From the NCBI RefSeq assembly GCF_900090045.1, contig NC_041788.1, positions 2,158,501-2,222,500 of the forward strand: a stretch of DNA of 64,000 nt, written 5' to 3'. A program made the position numbers and the translations under genes. Under the pieces are notes generated by a model. The model saw only the letters and a list, made by a program, of their open reading frames with translations, had not been told where the DNA came from and searched no databases. This document shows positions 36,601-47,166 of this stretch, piece by piece. The number at the start of each line of letters is the position of its first letter. The first letter of the stretch is position 1. This DNA comes from Plasmodium malariae (lineage: Eukaryota > Apicomplexa > Aconoidasida > Haemosporida > Plasmodiidae).

Positions 36601-39600
36601 GGTTGCAAAATGGACACTGCTTGAAGAGGAAATATTTTTTAAAAAAGCAATTTTCGGTAGTGATAAAATAATAGCAAAAAGAACAAAAATATATGAAGTT
36701 TATACGAATTTGTAAATTGAATGTTAACGTAGAATTTTCTTCATCAAATATTTGTTTACTCATATTTGTTACAATACATATGGTCGGTAATGTAAGATAA
36801 TTTCTGTATATACAACAAAATGTTATCATACATTTATTAAATATATGCTTATTTTTACATATATAATAATTATTATATAAATTCGATATGCATACCTTTC
36901 CACAAAGAAGGCAGCTTACTTTAAAATATAATTTCTCAAATATATAATGATCAATATGTAACATACTCATTTTACTTTGTACTACTTCATACATTAAAAC
37001 AAGGTACTTTTCAAAAGTGATTGAATCAATTGTAATATTTTGTATATGTAATAATTCGCATGTTTGTTCTATATTTGTCTTATTCTTATCATCTTTTGCA
37101 TAAATTTCCCAGAAAAATTCAAATATTCTCGTTACTTCATTTGTTTTGTTTGCCTCCTTATTCATTTCCTCCTCTTTTCCTTCATTCATATCATTATTTA
37201 ATATATCCTCTGAACAAATAAAGATATAAAATAAGTAATAAAAATTAAGCAATATTAGTAAATAAAAGTAATCCATGTTATTTTTTCTTATATTATAATT
37301 TACGTTCACATACACATTGGTGTTATTTATTCGTAATGTATTTAACATAATGTAAAGTGTTTGACACAGATATATATTTACGTAAATATCTAGCGAAAAA
37401 CTAGTATTCCCCTTGTCATTATCTGTTCTTGTCTCATTTAATATTACATTAATATACTTCTTTATTTTGTGCACATAGTACAAGCATTTCTGTAATGGCA
37501 AGCAGTTGGTCGGAACAATATTGTCCTCTTTCACTACTTCTCTATTATTGCTACTGCTGCTGATGTTGTTATTACTATTGATGTTGTTATTACTGTTAAT
37601 GTTGCTATTACTATTGATGTTGTTACTGTTAATGTTGTTATTACTATTGATGCTATTATTGTTAATGTTGCTATTGCTATGGCCATTTCTAATGCTATTA
37701 CTACAACTGCTACTACCGCTATGCACATATTCTACACCAAGTACGTGTCCTTCACCTGCTTGGCTGTCCTCTTTGCATACACACCCAACACATTCGCTGT
37801 TACACGTTGCGTCCTGCTTCTCACCCTGCTGAGATAGCCTTACGTCATATTTCCCCCCATCGGATGGGTAAATATACCTAAATTTCTTCCTATACTTTCT
37901 TGTATTTTTATTAATTAAAAAAAAAGTAATGTGAGAACTGAAATTGTCATTACTAAGGCCATATGTCTTTAGACAAAAATTATACATGTAGATAAAAAAT
38001 GAACATGAAATAGTGTAATAATTTCTTATATTAATTAATTCATAATTTTTCAAAAAGGTATTTTTTGTGCATTTTTTTTTGGCTATAAAGGGAAACAATT
38101 CCTCTTTACACATTTCGTTGTATATTAAATGAAAAAAAGAAATACATGTATGAACATAATTATTTTGAAAATAATTTAAGACTTTGAGAAAGTAATAAAA
38201 ATTCATTTTAATTTTTTTTTTATTTTTTTTTTTTTTATTTTCCTCTAATTCAAAATTTTGTACACACTTGAAAATATTTTCATACGTAACGTAATCTTTT
38301 ATAATATTTAAAAAATTGAAATGACTATGTAGATCACTACAGCTCATTAAATTTTTGTCATTTATTTTATTCTCCTTTTCATTTATTCCAACGCCATTAT
38401 TTTTTTTATTTATTAAAAATAAGTCATAAAAGCCAAACAAAATATATTTATATTCAAAAAAAAATGTTTTATCCTCTCTTTGAGTAAATAAATTTACATG
38501 TACATTTTTTAATATATCATGAAAATATGCTTCACCATATTGTGATATGATCACATTTTCCCTCTCTTGGTTTTTTGTATTATTTAAATCGTCTTCTCGG
38601 AAGGTGGAATATTTGCCTTGGTTATTTATCTTATTAAACAATGAACTAATTCGTTTTAAAAGCTTGCTGATCGCTTTAACATAATTAATAATTAAACACT
38701 GATTGTTTATGGACATACTTATATTTTCATACTTCTTTTCTTGAAAATATATGTAAATTATATTCTTAAAAGAACTCTGTTCAATGTTGTATAATATTAA
38801 ATTATTGATTTTTTTTTTTCTTTTTTTTTTTTTTTGATTTTTTATTACTTCTTCATTAAAAGGAAAGAGTAAAGGTGTGAACAAAAGTTTTCTACAAATA
38901 TCTCCGTTTTTCATTTTTTCATTCTCACTTAAAAAAAATTCAAACTTTTGATTTTTAAATGAGCATATATAATTATACTTTTTGACACAGAAATTTTGAT
39001 AAAAGCATATGATTTCAAACAGTATGAAGCTTTTATTTCGGTTTTTATTTTCATTGTACTTTTCAAAATTGTATTTATTTATCACAATATTGCATATCAC
39101 ATTCTTAGCACTCTTGTAATTTGAGAAAAAGTCGTCTGAGTTGGAAATAATATCACTTGACATGGTATCCTTGGAGACGATTCCATCTGCTGCGTTTAAA
39201 TTTAAGGTGCTAACATTTGCGGTGTTTACATTTTCGACATTTACATACGCACCCGCTCCATTTGTACTACCTCCATCTGAGGAAGAATAACTGACTAACT
39301 CCATATCTACCCCTCCTTTTTTCCTCCTCAAAGTTATTACTAAGAAATCACATTTACACGTAATTATAACAGACGTGTATTTATATACGTTCTCGTGGGT
39401 ATATTTGTAACGGTCTTTTTTATTTTGATAAATGTCTGTACTTTGCATATCACTGAAAATATGATTGTTGTCCTTATTACAGTTATTCGGGTTATAATCT
39501 TCCTGTACTTGTTTTTGATTTCCACATGATACACAAATTAGAGAGTCATTTAAAACAGTTCTGCTCTTTTCATATGTATTATTTTCCTCCCTTAAATACC

Positions 39601-41943
39601 TTACTTTATTTTCTCGTTTTTTTATATTTCTTAAGGCACTTTTTGAGCTTTCATCAAAATTGTTATTTTTACCTGTCTCATTAAGGTCAATTTTATCATC
39701 ACATTTATTAAATGAGAAAACGCTACGAGCTATTAAGGCATGCAAATATTTCGAATTAAAATTTATTACATTTATTTTTTTGTATGTACACGTCTTATTT
39801 AACTGAATGCGATAATATTTATTTACATTAATATTAAAAGTATTTTCAAAAAAGATACTACGTAGTTCTAAATTACAAATAAATACACACACAATTCCTT
39901 CGTTTGACAAGCAAAATATAGTAAAAGTATAAATTTTTTTTTTTTTTCCATTTTCACTTTTCTTTAATTTGGTAAAATAAATATTGCGTATGTAATCATT
40001 TATGGAAAGATTTTTAAAAAGGAAAACGCACAAGAGCTTACAACTCAAACCATAATATAAATTATTTATAAAAAAGGTATTGGTCTTGAATATATTTTTG
40101 TCTACATTATTTAAATTGAATTGTTTATTACACAACTCTAGTTCTTCAAAATAGGGGAAAAAAGCCTCATTGTTAGCACTACTGTACGCGTTATTGTTAT
40201 CGGAATTTTTATTGGCATTGTTATCTGCATTGTTATCTGCATTGTTATCTGCATTGCTATCTGCATTGTTATCTGCATTGCTATCTGCATTGTTATCTGC
40301 ATTGTTATCTGCATTGTTATCTGCATTGTTATCTACATTGTTATCTGCACTGTTATCTACATTGTTATCTACATTGTTAGCATCATTATTACCGCTACTA
40401 TTATAATTATATATGACCATTAAAAATAAATTATTCTTCACATATTTTATACATAAATTAAACGTCAGGATATATTTTTTTTTGTCTTTTCTTATATATT
40501 CATATTCAACAATAGTACTTTTTGAAAAATAGTAATCATAATAATATGAGGAATAAAAATCAATATTTTTAAACATGCACTTTTTTACACTTAATTTTTG
40601 TTCTCTTAAGTATTTTGTTCCATTTGAATATTTAAAAAAAGGATATTCTTCAAAGCTCCTTTTTTCGTTCGTATTGTGCGTTGAGTTCATTTTTACCATA
40701 ATGCCCATTTCATCCAATTTGTCCACTTCATCCACTTCCTCTATTTCGAATATGTCAACAAGGTTAGCACTATCCTTATAATACTGTACAAAACATTTGT
40801 TAAAATTTAAAATTTCAAAAAATAAATTAAATTTACGCCCCTTAATATATCCAAAAAGTACGTCATTTTTTCTGTTTGTTTGCACAAAGACATAATCGCT
40901 CGAATTTACATCCGGTACATGTTCGAAATAATTCTTTATTTCCTTGGCTATTTTTTCGTTAAGTGTTAAAAATAGCTTTTTCACGAAATTCACTTTTTTA
41001 AATCTGCAGGGAGGGGGGAAATAATAAAAAAAAAAAAAAAGGAAAAAAAAGGATAAATAGTAAAACAGCAAAACGGAGAAATAACAAAACAACGAAACAG
41101 AGAAATAGCAAAATAGCCAAACAGCACAATGGACAGGGTATGTGAACAAATTTGGGCATGAGCACTATTAGGAAACTGTCTTAAGGCTAGTACACACATG
41201 GGCTTAAATTACATTTGCATCATTTTAACTTGTTAACAGTTCATTCAACTTCAACCCTTTATATTTTAAGCAAACATCTGTACATATATATATGCGCATA
41301 TAAATGGGCTCACACAAAAAGATTTCACAAGCGTACCCATACATACATAAATACATACATAAATATATATACCCACACACACATATGTACACTCTTACAT
41401 TTCTATGTGCTCCACCCTCTCGATGGCCTCTAAAATAAATTCCTGCCTCGAATAATAATTTCCGCTTTTCTCTTCTTGTGATTCAACATTTACATTTGAA
41501 TATTTCTTCAAGTAATTTAAATAGTCAGAAATGTTTATATTTATGTGCGAATAAACATTTAAATAAATATGAGGACAAAATAATGATTTCGAATCGAATA
41601 AGTGATAAAAATTACTACTCTGAAGTAACAGCTCTTTTTCATTTAATTGTAAATTTGTTTGATTAAAATCAAAGTAAGTGTTCCCCTTTTTTACTAAATA
41701 TCTTTTATAACGCAGAATTGAAGAAAATATGATAAAATTTCTCTTCTCGTTCTTAATTAATTTATTATCTTCTTCCTCAACATCATTATTTTCCCTATCT
41801 CTTATATTGTTTTCATCATTTAATTTGTTATTATATTCAAAAGAGAGCTCATTAATGTTGTCATTTTCATTTAATTTATCGCGTTCTTCAATATTATCAC
41901 AAATATTTCTTCCTTGTTCTTCCTCTATTCGGCTTATTTGCAT
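36581..41943 (-). CDS. large protein with TFIIIC90-type C-terminal zinc finger
   Basis: Two exons: 41399-41943 (ATG at 41943, donor AT|GTAAGAG) and 36581-41003 (acceptor CCCTGCAG). The join keeps frame as EHIE-I-FKKVNF and gives 1,655 residues. The body is Asn/Lys-rich with NNAD and NSN repeats; beta-rich segments early in the protein could be a degenerate WD40 domain. The last 120 residues carry a cysteine/histidine array: CLLCGK, YYICKNKHIFNKCM, YFCSFC and finally QCPFCNHEL. The order CxxCG, CxxxHxxxxC, CPFC is what I know from the C-terminal zinc finger of GTF3C4 (TFIIIC90), a Pol III transcription factor subunit. If correct, this is a parasite TFIIIC component. RING-like fingers of vesicle-tethering proteins are the main alternative. 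Confidence 0.6.
37540..37700 (-). repeat. Asn/Ser/Ile-rich in-frame repeats
   Basis: Degenerate copies of units encoding NINSNN within the TFIIIC90-like protein, typical Plasmodium low complexity. Confidence 0.75.
40205..40380 (-). repeat. 12-base in-frame tandem repeat
   Basis: About fourteen copies of a 12-base unit (attgttatctgc on the plus strand) encode NNAD/SNAD in the TFIIIC90-like protein. Confidence 0.85.
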
Positions 41944-42018
41944 TATCACTTTATTTATATACTTATAAATTTATTTATTCACTTATTCATTTATTTATTT
42001 TATTTTATTTTTTTATTT

Positions 42019-42222
42019 ATGCCGCTGGCCTCTATCCGTTTGAAGAAAATATTTATCACCTACTACTTGAAGCGAACTGCTTATTCCTTAATGTTTAATT
42101 TCTTCCGTTTCCTATTTCAATTTATTCTTTCTGTGATACTACAACCATTTTACTACATCACATCAGCCGTGTGCTCCTTTTCAAAAATTGAAAAAAAAAG
42201 AAAAGAACTAATAAGCCAATAA
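42019..42222 (+). CDS. small conserved-looking protein, 67 residues, unknown
   Basis: An intact ATG-to-TAA frame with clearly coding composition (TAC, TTC, ATC, GCC and CGT codons) inside very A+T-rich flanks. The protein starts MPLASIRLKKIFITYYLKR, has an aromatic, hydrophobic middle (FNFFRFLFQFILSVILQ, then PFYYITSAVCSF) and ends basic (KIEKKRKELISQ). The basic, Ser/Arg-containing N-terminus followed by a helix could be a mitochondrial membrane or signal-anchor design; this is inference. It is head to head with the TFIIIC90-like gene, whose ATG is only 75 bases away, so the two probably share a promoter. No family recognised. Confidence 0.6.
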   Translation: MPLASIRLKKIFITYYLKRTAYSLMFNFFRFLFQFILSVILQPFYYITSAVCSFSKIEKKRKELISQ

Positions 42223-44027
42223 ACTAGTTATGAATTCTTATTAACGTCTGTTCAGATGGTTTAATTCGATTTAATTAAATACGATTTGAAATGCGCTCTA
42301 TATTATATATTTAATAAAGTAAATAAAACACCAAAAAATCTTTTACCATATTACAAGTACAAACATGAACGAATTATATGTATGTGTTTAATGCGTACGT
42401 TAAGTCTGCTTCATTACCTACGTAGAAATACAGAACTATTTACAACTATTTAAAATACGATTCCAATTAATAATAAATGAAAATGCTTACAATAAAAAAG
42501 GAATAAATATTTTTATTGTAACCATATCCATGAAATTTATCTTATATTTTGTACTACAAAGAAAATGGGTATTAAAGAATAGCTCATGAAGTGAATATGT
42601 TGTAATTTTATTAAAAAAAATTTAATGACAAAAAATTAGGGTAAGGCGAAGGAGGTTCCCTTCTAGGCTTGTGGACTGTATAATACGTGGACACATATAT
42701 ACAACAATAACACATACTTAACGAGAATTATATAAAAAAAAAAAAAAAAAAAAAGAAGAAAGGAAAGAATGGACTGAAAGAAAGAAAATCACGAGGAAAA
42801 TATAATAAAAAGAAAGCATACACAACTCTCAGTCGGTGAGTTTAAATTAGGTTTAAATTAGGCCTAAATTAAATGGTAGAATTAACACGAAAAAGGTAAA
42901 ATAATAAAAGAACAAAACAAAAAAAAAAAAAAAAAAGAAAAAGAAAAAGAACGAAGAAAAAAGAAAAATGTAAAAAGAAAAAAGAAAAAAGAAAAAAGTA
43001 AAAAGAAAAAAGTTAAAAAAAATTGATTTTCATTGCATAATTCCTATTAAAAAATTTTATTAAAAAAAAAAAAAAAAAAAGCTACAAAAAGGGCTTGATA
43101 CAAATTCTCCTTAAAAAGTTCTTATTTTCTTTTTTTATGAGTAAAAGAAAAAAAAATATAGCTTAAAAATAAATATTTCTTTTCGTGTTATATCTAGAAC
43201 AACTACCTTTTAAGCAAAAGTACCGCACACAATAAAGAATACGTGTGTTGGGGAGGGGGGGGTAAAACTCAATAACACTTTTTGAACGAGGTGACAAATT
43301 ACATGGTTTTATGTTTACAGGAAAAAGCTTCGTAAATATTATGAACTCGAATAGTGTATATATAATATATATATATATATATTATATATATATTATATAT
43401 ATATGTGTATGTATGAGCACATTTTAAATATCGATATCCATTTGTCAATTGATTCTTTTATAATTTCTGGAACTTAATATTGGGCTTTAAATATAAGTGT
43501 GAACTTTTAGCGGTAAGTTTTTAGCTTTTACTTTTCCTCTTTCCCCATTTTCATAAATAAAAGAATGCATAAAAATAAGGTACATTAAAATGTAAAAAGG
43601 GCTTTACACAAAAAAAAAAAAAAAAAAAATTATATATATACATATATGTATAGGATGCGACAGGAAATGCAGTTAACGAGGCAATTTCTTTTTTCCTTTT
43701 TTTTTTTTTTCTTTTGCCCCATCAAGTTTACGTTTATTCCTCTTTTATTTCGAAGTTTTATATTTTTCTTTTATTTTTCAAAAAGATTAAAACATTAACA
43801 CGTAATAGGGTATACATTTATGTAATTTTATAAATGTATTTTCTTTTGTTTAAGCATATACATATTTGCGTGTGTAAATGTTGTGAGTAGTACATATATT
43901 TTTAGTACATATACATACATATACATACATAAATATATGTACCCATATGTACATATAAAACATATATATATGTAAATGCAAATATATTTGTACACCCCAG
44001 TCACCTGTACTTTTATAAGCATTAAAC
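42223..44027. other. spacer upstream of VIT
   Basis: Long A-runs (42734-42754, 42919-42935, 43064-43080, 43611-43629), AAAAAG repeats at 42940-43020, and a palindromic (TATA)n block at 43355-43400. It also contains a notably G+C-rich island at 42637-42695 and a G run (ggggaggggggg) near 43250. Otherwise it is presumed promoter and leader for VIT. Confidence 0.5.
42637..42695. ncRNA. G+C-rich island, possible structured RNA or micro-exon
   Basis: About 60 bases near 50% G+C inside very A+T-rich DNA. It can form a small hairpin, gaagg/ccttc around aggttc. On the minus strand it also reads as a 24-codon ATG frame (MCPRIIQSTSLEGNLLR and on). Plasmodium structured RNAs often appear as such islands, but no tRNA, snRNA or SRP signature is visible. 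The class is undecided. Confidence 0.25.
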
Positions 44028-45236
44028 ATGGCGAACAAGAAAGCGGAGGCAGCTCGAAAGGCATTTTACGATGACGATGTAGAAAAGTCAAAAGAAGCAC
44101 ATGATTTTTATCATACTTTAGATAAACATGGAGAAAACCATAGTCTTGATAAAGACAATTTGAAAACAATAATTTTTGGAAGTCTAGATGGAATAATTAC
44201 AATATTTGCTATAGTGTCAGGTTGTGTAGGAGCCAAAATAACACCTGCACAGGTCATAATTATTGGTATTGGTAATTTATTTGCAAATGCAATTTCTATG
44301 GGCTTCAGTGAATATACAAGCTCAACAGCACAAAGAGATTTTATGTTAGCTGAAAAAAAAAGAGAAGAATGGGAAATAGAAAATTGCCCATCAGAAGAAA
44401 AACAAGAAATGATTGATATTTATATTAATAAATATAAATTCGAAAGTGAGGATGCAAGAAATTTAGTTGAAATAACTTTTCGGAATAAAAATTTTTTTCT
44501 TGGACATATGATGTCAGAAGAACTAGGACTTATTGTTACAAATGAAGATAAAAATGAGTCTCTAATTAAGGGAATTATCATGTTTTTAAGTTTTTGTGTC
44601 TTTGGTTTAATTCCCTTATCAGCTTATATAGCATATACAGTATTTTTTGAATATACAGATTATAACACTTCCTTTATCGTGGTTTTTGTTTCAACATTAG
44701 TAACTTTATTTATTTTAGGCTTATTTAAGGTACTTCCAAACTTTTACGTGCTTATGTTTGTGTGCGGAACTGCTACAACTTGAGGACATACGTGCACACG
44801 CTGATATATATACATATTCCTGCATATATATACGTGAACATATTTGTACTTACGTATAGATACATGTACATACATACATCTACGTTTACATACTTGTACC
44901 TATTTATACCAACATATACGTACATGTACACATACATGCCTGTGTTCACGTACATGTATATATTTGCATACGCCCCTACACGAGTACATAATTTTTACCA
45001 CATTTGTACATAATTTTTATCACATTTGTACATAATTTTTCCACATTTGTACATAATTTTTCCACATTTGTACATAATTTTTACCACATTTGTACATAAT
45101 TTTTCCACATTTGCAGTCGCAGTTTACGAATCAGAAGCCTATTAGCTGTGCCCTTTGCATGGTCTTCAATGGTTCAGTTGCGGGAATGGTACCGTTTTTA
45201 TTAGGAATAGTTCTTAAAAATAACATAGCAGACTAA
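44028..45236 (+). CDS. VIT: vacuolar iron transporter
   Basis: Exon 1 is 44028-44729 (MANKKAEAARKAFYDDD), donor AAG|GTACTT. Exon 2 is 45117-45236, acceptor TTTGCAG, starting SQFTNQKPISCALC and ending KNNIAD. The product is 273 residues, the length I recall for P. falciparum VIT. It has the VIT/CCC1 layout: an acidic N-terminal region, FGSLDGIITIFAIVSG in the first helix, GFSEYTSS at the second, an acidic cytosolic metal-binding loop (EEWEIENCPSEEKQEMIDIY) and three further helices. The protein moves ferrous iron from the cytosol into a store by proton exchange and protects blood and liver stages from iron toxicity. The 387-base intron consists largely of TATG repeats and a 22-base minisatellite. 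Confidence 0.95.
44985..45116 (+). repeat. minisatellite at the 3' end of the VIT intron
   Basis: Five to six copies of a roughly 20-22 base unit containing acatttgtacataattttt run directly into the splice acceptor, which itself lies in the last partial copy (cacatttgcag). Confidence 0.85.
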
Positions 45237-45942
45237 TAAGAAGCTGTTACACATATATGCGTAGCGAAGTCATAAAATTGCATAAGTTTTCCTTTTTTCA
45301 ATTTTGTACTATGTATTATTATTATTTTAAAAATATCCTGACCTTTTTAATGATTTTATTTTAAATTTCTTTAATATATATACACTTTTTAATATCCTTT
45401 TCTTTTTCTTTTTCGTCTCATTCATTTTGCTCGTATGATGGTTATTACAAAAAAAAAAAAAAAAGAAGTCTGCAATATATATATGTATATACACGTATAC
45501 GTATGTATGTGCATAAGTATATATGTGTGTATGTATGTATGTGTGTGCGTATCTTAATATTTCTTGTTTTTTCCTTTTAAAGGAGGAAATAAGAAAGATA
45601 CTCTATAACTTTTAATTACTGTAATTTTTCAAGTGAAATATTTATAACAAAATAACGCCTTTTTATCTATAATCTATAAAAAAATTTTCTGTTCAAAATA
45701 AAGTTTTACTAAGTAAAATTATAAGAAAAAAGTATATATTAAAATTCCCATTTTTGCAGCTTTAACAGGAAAAAAAAAAAAATTTTTTTTTTTTTTTTTT
45801 TTTTTTGCTTTATTGCAAGTAAAAAAATATTCACATTTTTATTATTATTGGATTATATGCTTACTTCTGAGATCCATAAGTGTCCCTAATATTCGCAATT
45901 CTATGAGATTCTCAAAAGAGTTTGGTAGACCATTTTCTTAGC
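45237..45942. other. VIT 3' flank
   Basis: Homopolymers (A run near 45451, T run 45782-45806) and (TATG)n at 45480-45545. No gene seen before the candidate micro-protein at 45943. Confidence 0.5.
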
Positions 45943-46140
45943 ATGACTACATTTCTACCTTTATATAAGTACATATATATTTATACGTATATACATGTAT
46001 ATATATACATTTATTTATGCATCTTTATACCTGCTATTACTTATACATTGGGCGCATTTTCAAGGAGCCATTTTCAAAAAGGTGCTACTATTTTGCAAAT
46101 GCTTCCAATAACGCTTAGAGAAAACATAAAAACTGCTTAA
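45943..46140 (+). CDS. candidate micro-protein (33 residues), two exons
   Basis: Exon 1 is 45943-45968 (MTTFLPLY plus two bases), with a GTACAT donor. The 96-base intron is TATG-rich. Exon 2 is 46065-46140, acceptor TTTTCAAG, encoding SHFQKGATILQMLPITLREN and ending KTA. The phases match and exon 2 is a patch of coding-like composition. It lies downstream of VIT on the same strand, so a VIT 3'UTR element is the alternative. No family recognised. Confidence 0.4.
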   Translation: MTTFLPLYKYIYIYTYIHVYIYIYLCIFIPAITYTLGAFSRSHFQKGATILQMLPITLRENIKTA

Positions 46141-46462
46141 GCGAATGGCTTTTCATTTAATTCTAAAAGACACTGTAACTATGTTCGCATTATATTCCTT
46201 TTTTTTGTAAGAAAAAAGGGAAAAAAACGTTCTTTTTCTGCTTATAAATGCATCATGAAATTTTGATAATTTTATTAGAACTTTCGAAAATTAGGCAAGA
46301 TACATTTATTTTATAAAAAAAGATATTAAAATTTTGAAAATGTAACTGTTTAATATTTATTTGTGAACATGAAAAAAGAAAAAAATATTATAATAAAAAG
46401 TAGAATAAAATAAAAAAAATAAATAAATAACGGTCAAAAGGGCTAAAATAAATCATACGTTA

Positions 46463-46845
46463 TTAAATTTTTAAGCATAAGCACACCTCTGAGAAATATT
46501 TGCAAATAATTAAATGCCTATTCTTGTGATTTTGAATTGTCAAAAAAAATAAAATAAGAGTATTCATATAGAAGTAGAAGAACATGATTAATATTCGTAT
46601 GAAGAAGTAAAAGAAGCAAGGGATGAGCAAAACAACAAAGCGGCGAAGCAAATGTTCTACCCATTCTTTAAGCTAAATATTGTCGATTTTACGTCTTGTT
46701 GATGATGAACTCCACCTATAAGTACTTTTGTTAACAATTGTAATGACATATAATATTAGGCATCATTTAACAATACTTCTAACTGTCTCTTCTTTTACTT
46801 CAAATTTCAGTTGTCCTATTTAGCTACCTGCGCTTTGTGCTTCAT
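46463..46845 (-). CDS. candidate small membrane protein (75 residues), two exons
   Basis: Exon 1 is 46828-46845, encoding MKHKAQ, with a GTAGCT donor. Exon 2 is 46463-46672 after an ATATTTAG acceptor, phase 0, starting LKEWVEHLLRRFVVLLIPCF, continuing FYFFIRILIMFFYFYMN and ending with the basic IQNHKNRHLIICKYFSE and a short tail. Codons are strikingly rich in C-ending forms (TTC, TAC, ATC, CTC, TGC) compared with the flanks, which is the main reason to believe it. A further donor after FSE (GTGTGC) could join a tiny last exon at 46434-46442 (PF, stop). A basic amphipathic start followed by one or two membrane helices suggests a small organellar or ER membrane protein; no family recognised. 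Confidence 0.5.
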
Positions 46846-46967
46846 TTTATGAGTACATTACTTTTTTTATATTTTCTATACATATTGAATTAACTATATG
46901 AACCATATTAACCACCTAAACCGCATTAGCAGCATTACGCACAATAACCACATCATCTACGTTAATT

Positions 46968-47006
<39 letters not shown>

Positions 47007-47166
47007 TTTTAATGATCATAAGGCCAGTGAGCTTGTTGCCTAAGTCATAATCACGTACTAATATATTCTTTAAACATTCATACATCCGTTAATCCTTTAA
47101 ATGGTAACAAAGGGAAGGTGAAAAAAAAATAAAAAATAAAAAATAAAAAAAGCGCACTTATAAGAA
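46846..47166. other. spacer upstream of the mitochondrial carrier
   Basis: It contains an ACC/ACA-rich stretch (46900-46960), a (TA)n block at 46970-47000 and a short codon-like ATG frame at 47011 (MIIRPVSLLPKS, stop) that could be an upstream ORF of the carrier mRNA. The A-rich leader runs into the ATG at 47167. Confidence 0.45.

Noticed and set aside
40170..40406. Plus-strand LLSA repeat ORF
   Set aside because: Antisense of the NNAD repeats.
47011..47049. MIIRPVSLLPKS mini-ORF before the carrier
   Set aside because: Twelve codons only; could be an upstream ORF but nothing else supports it as a gene.
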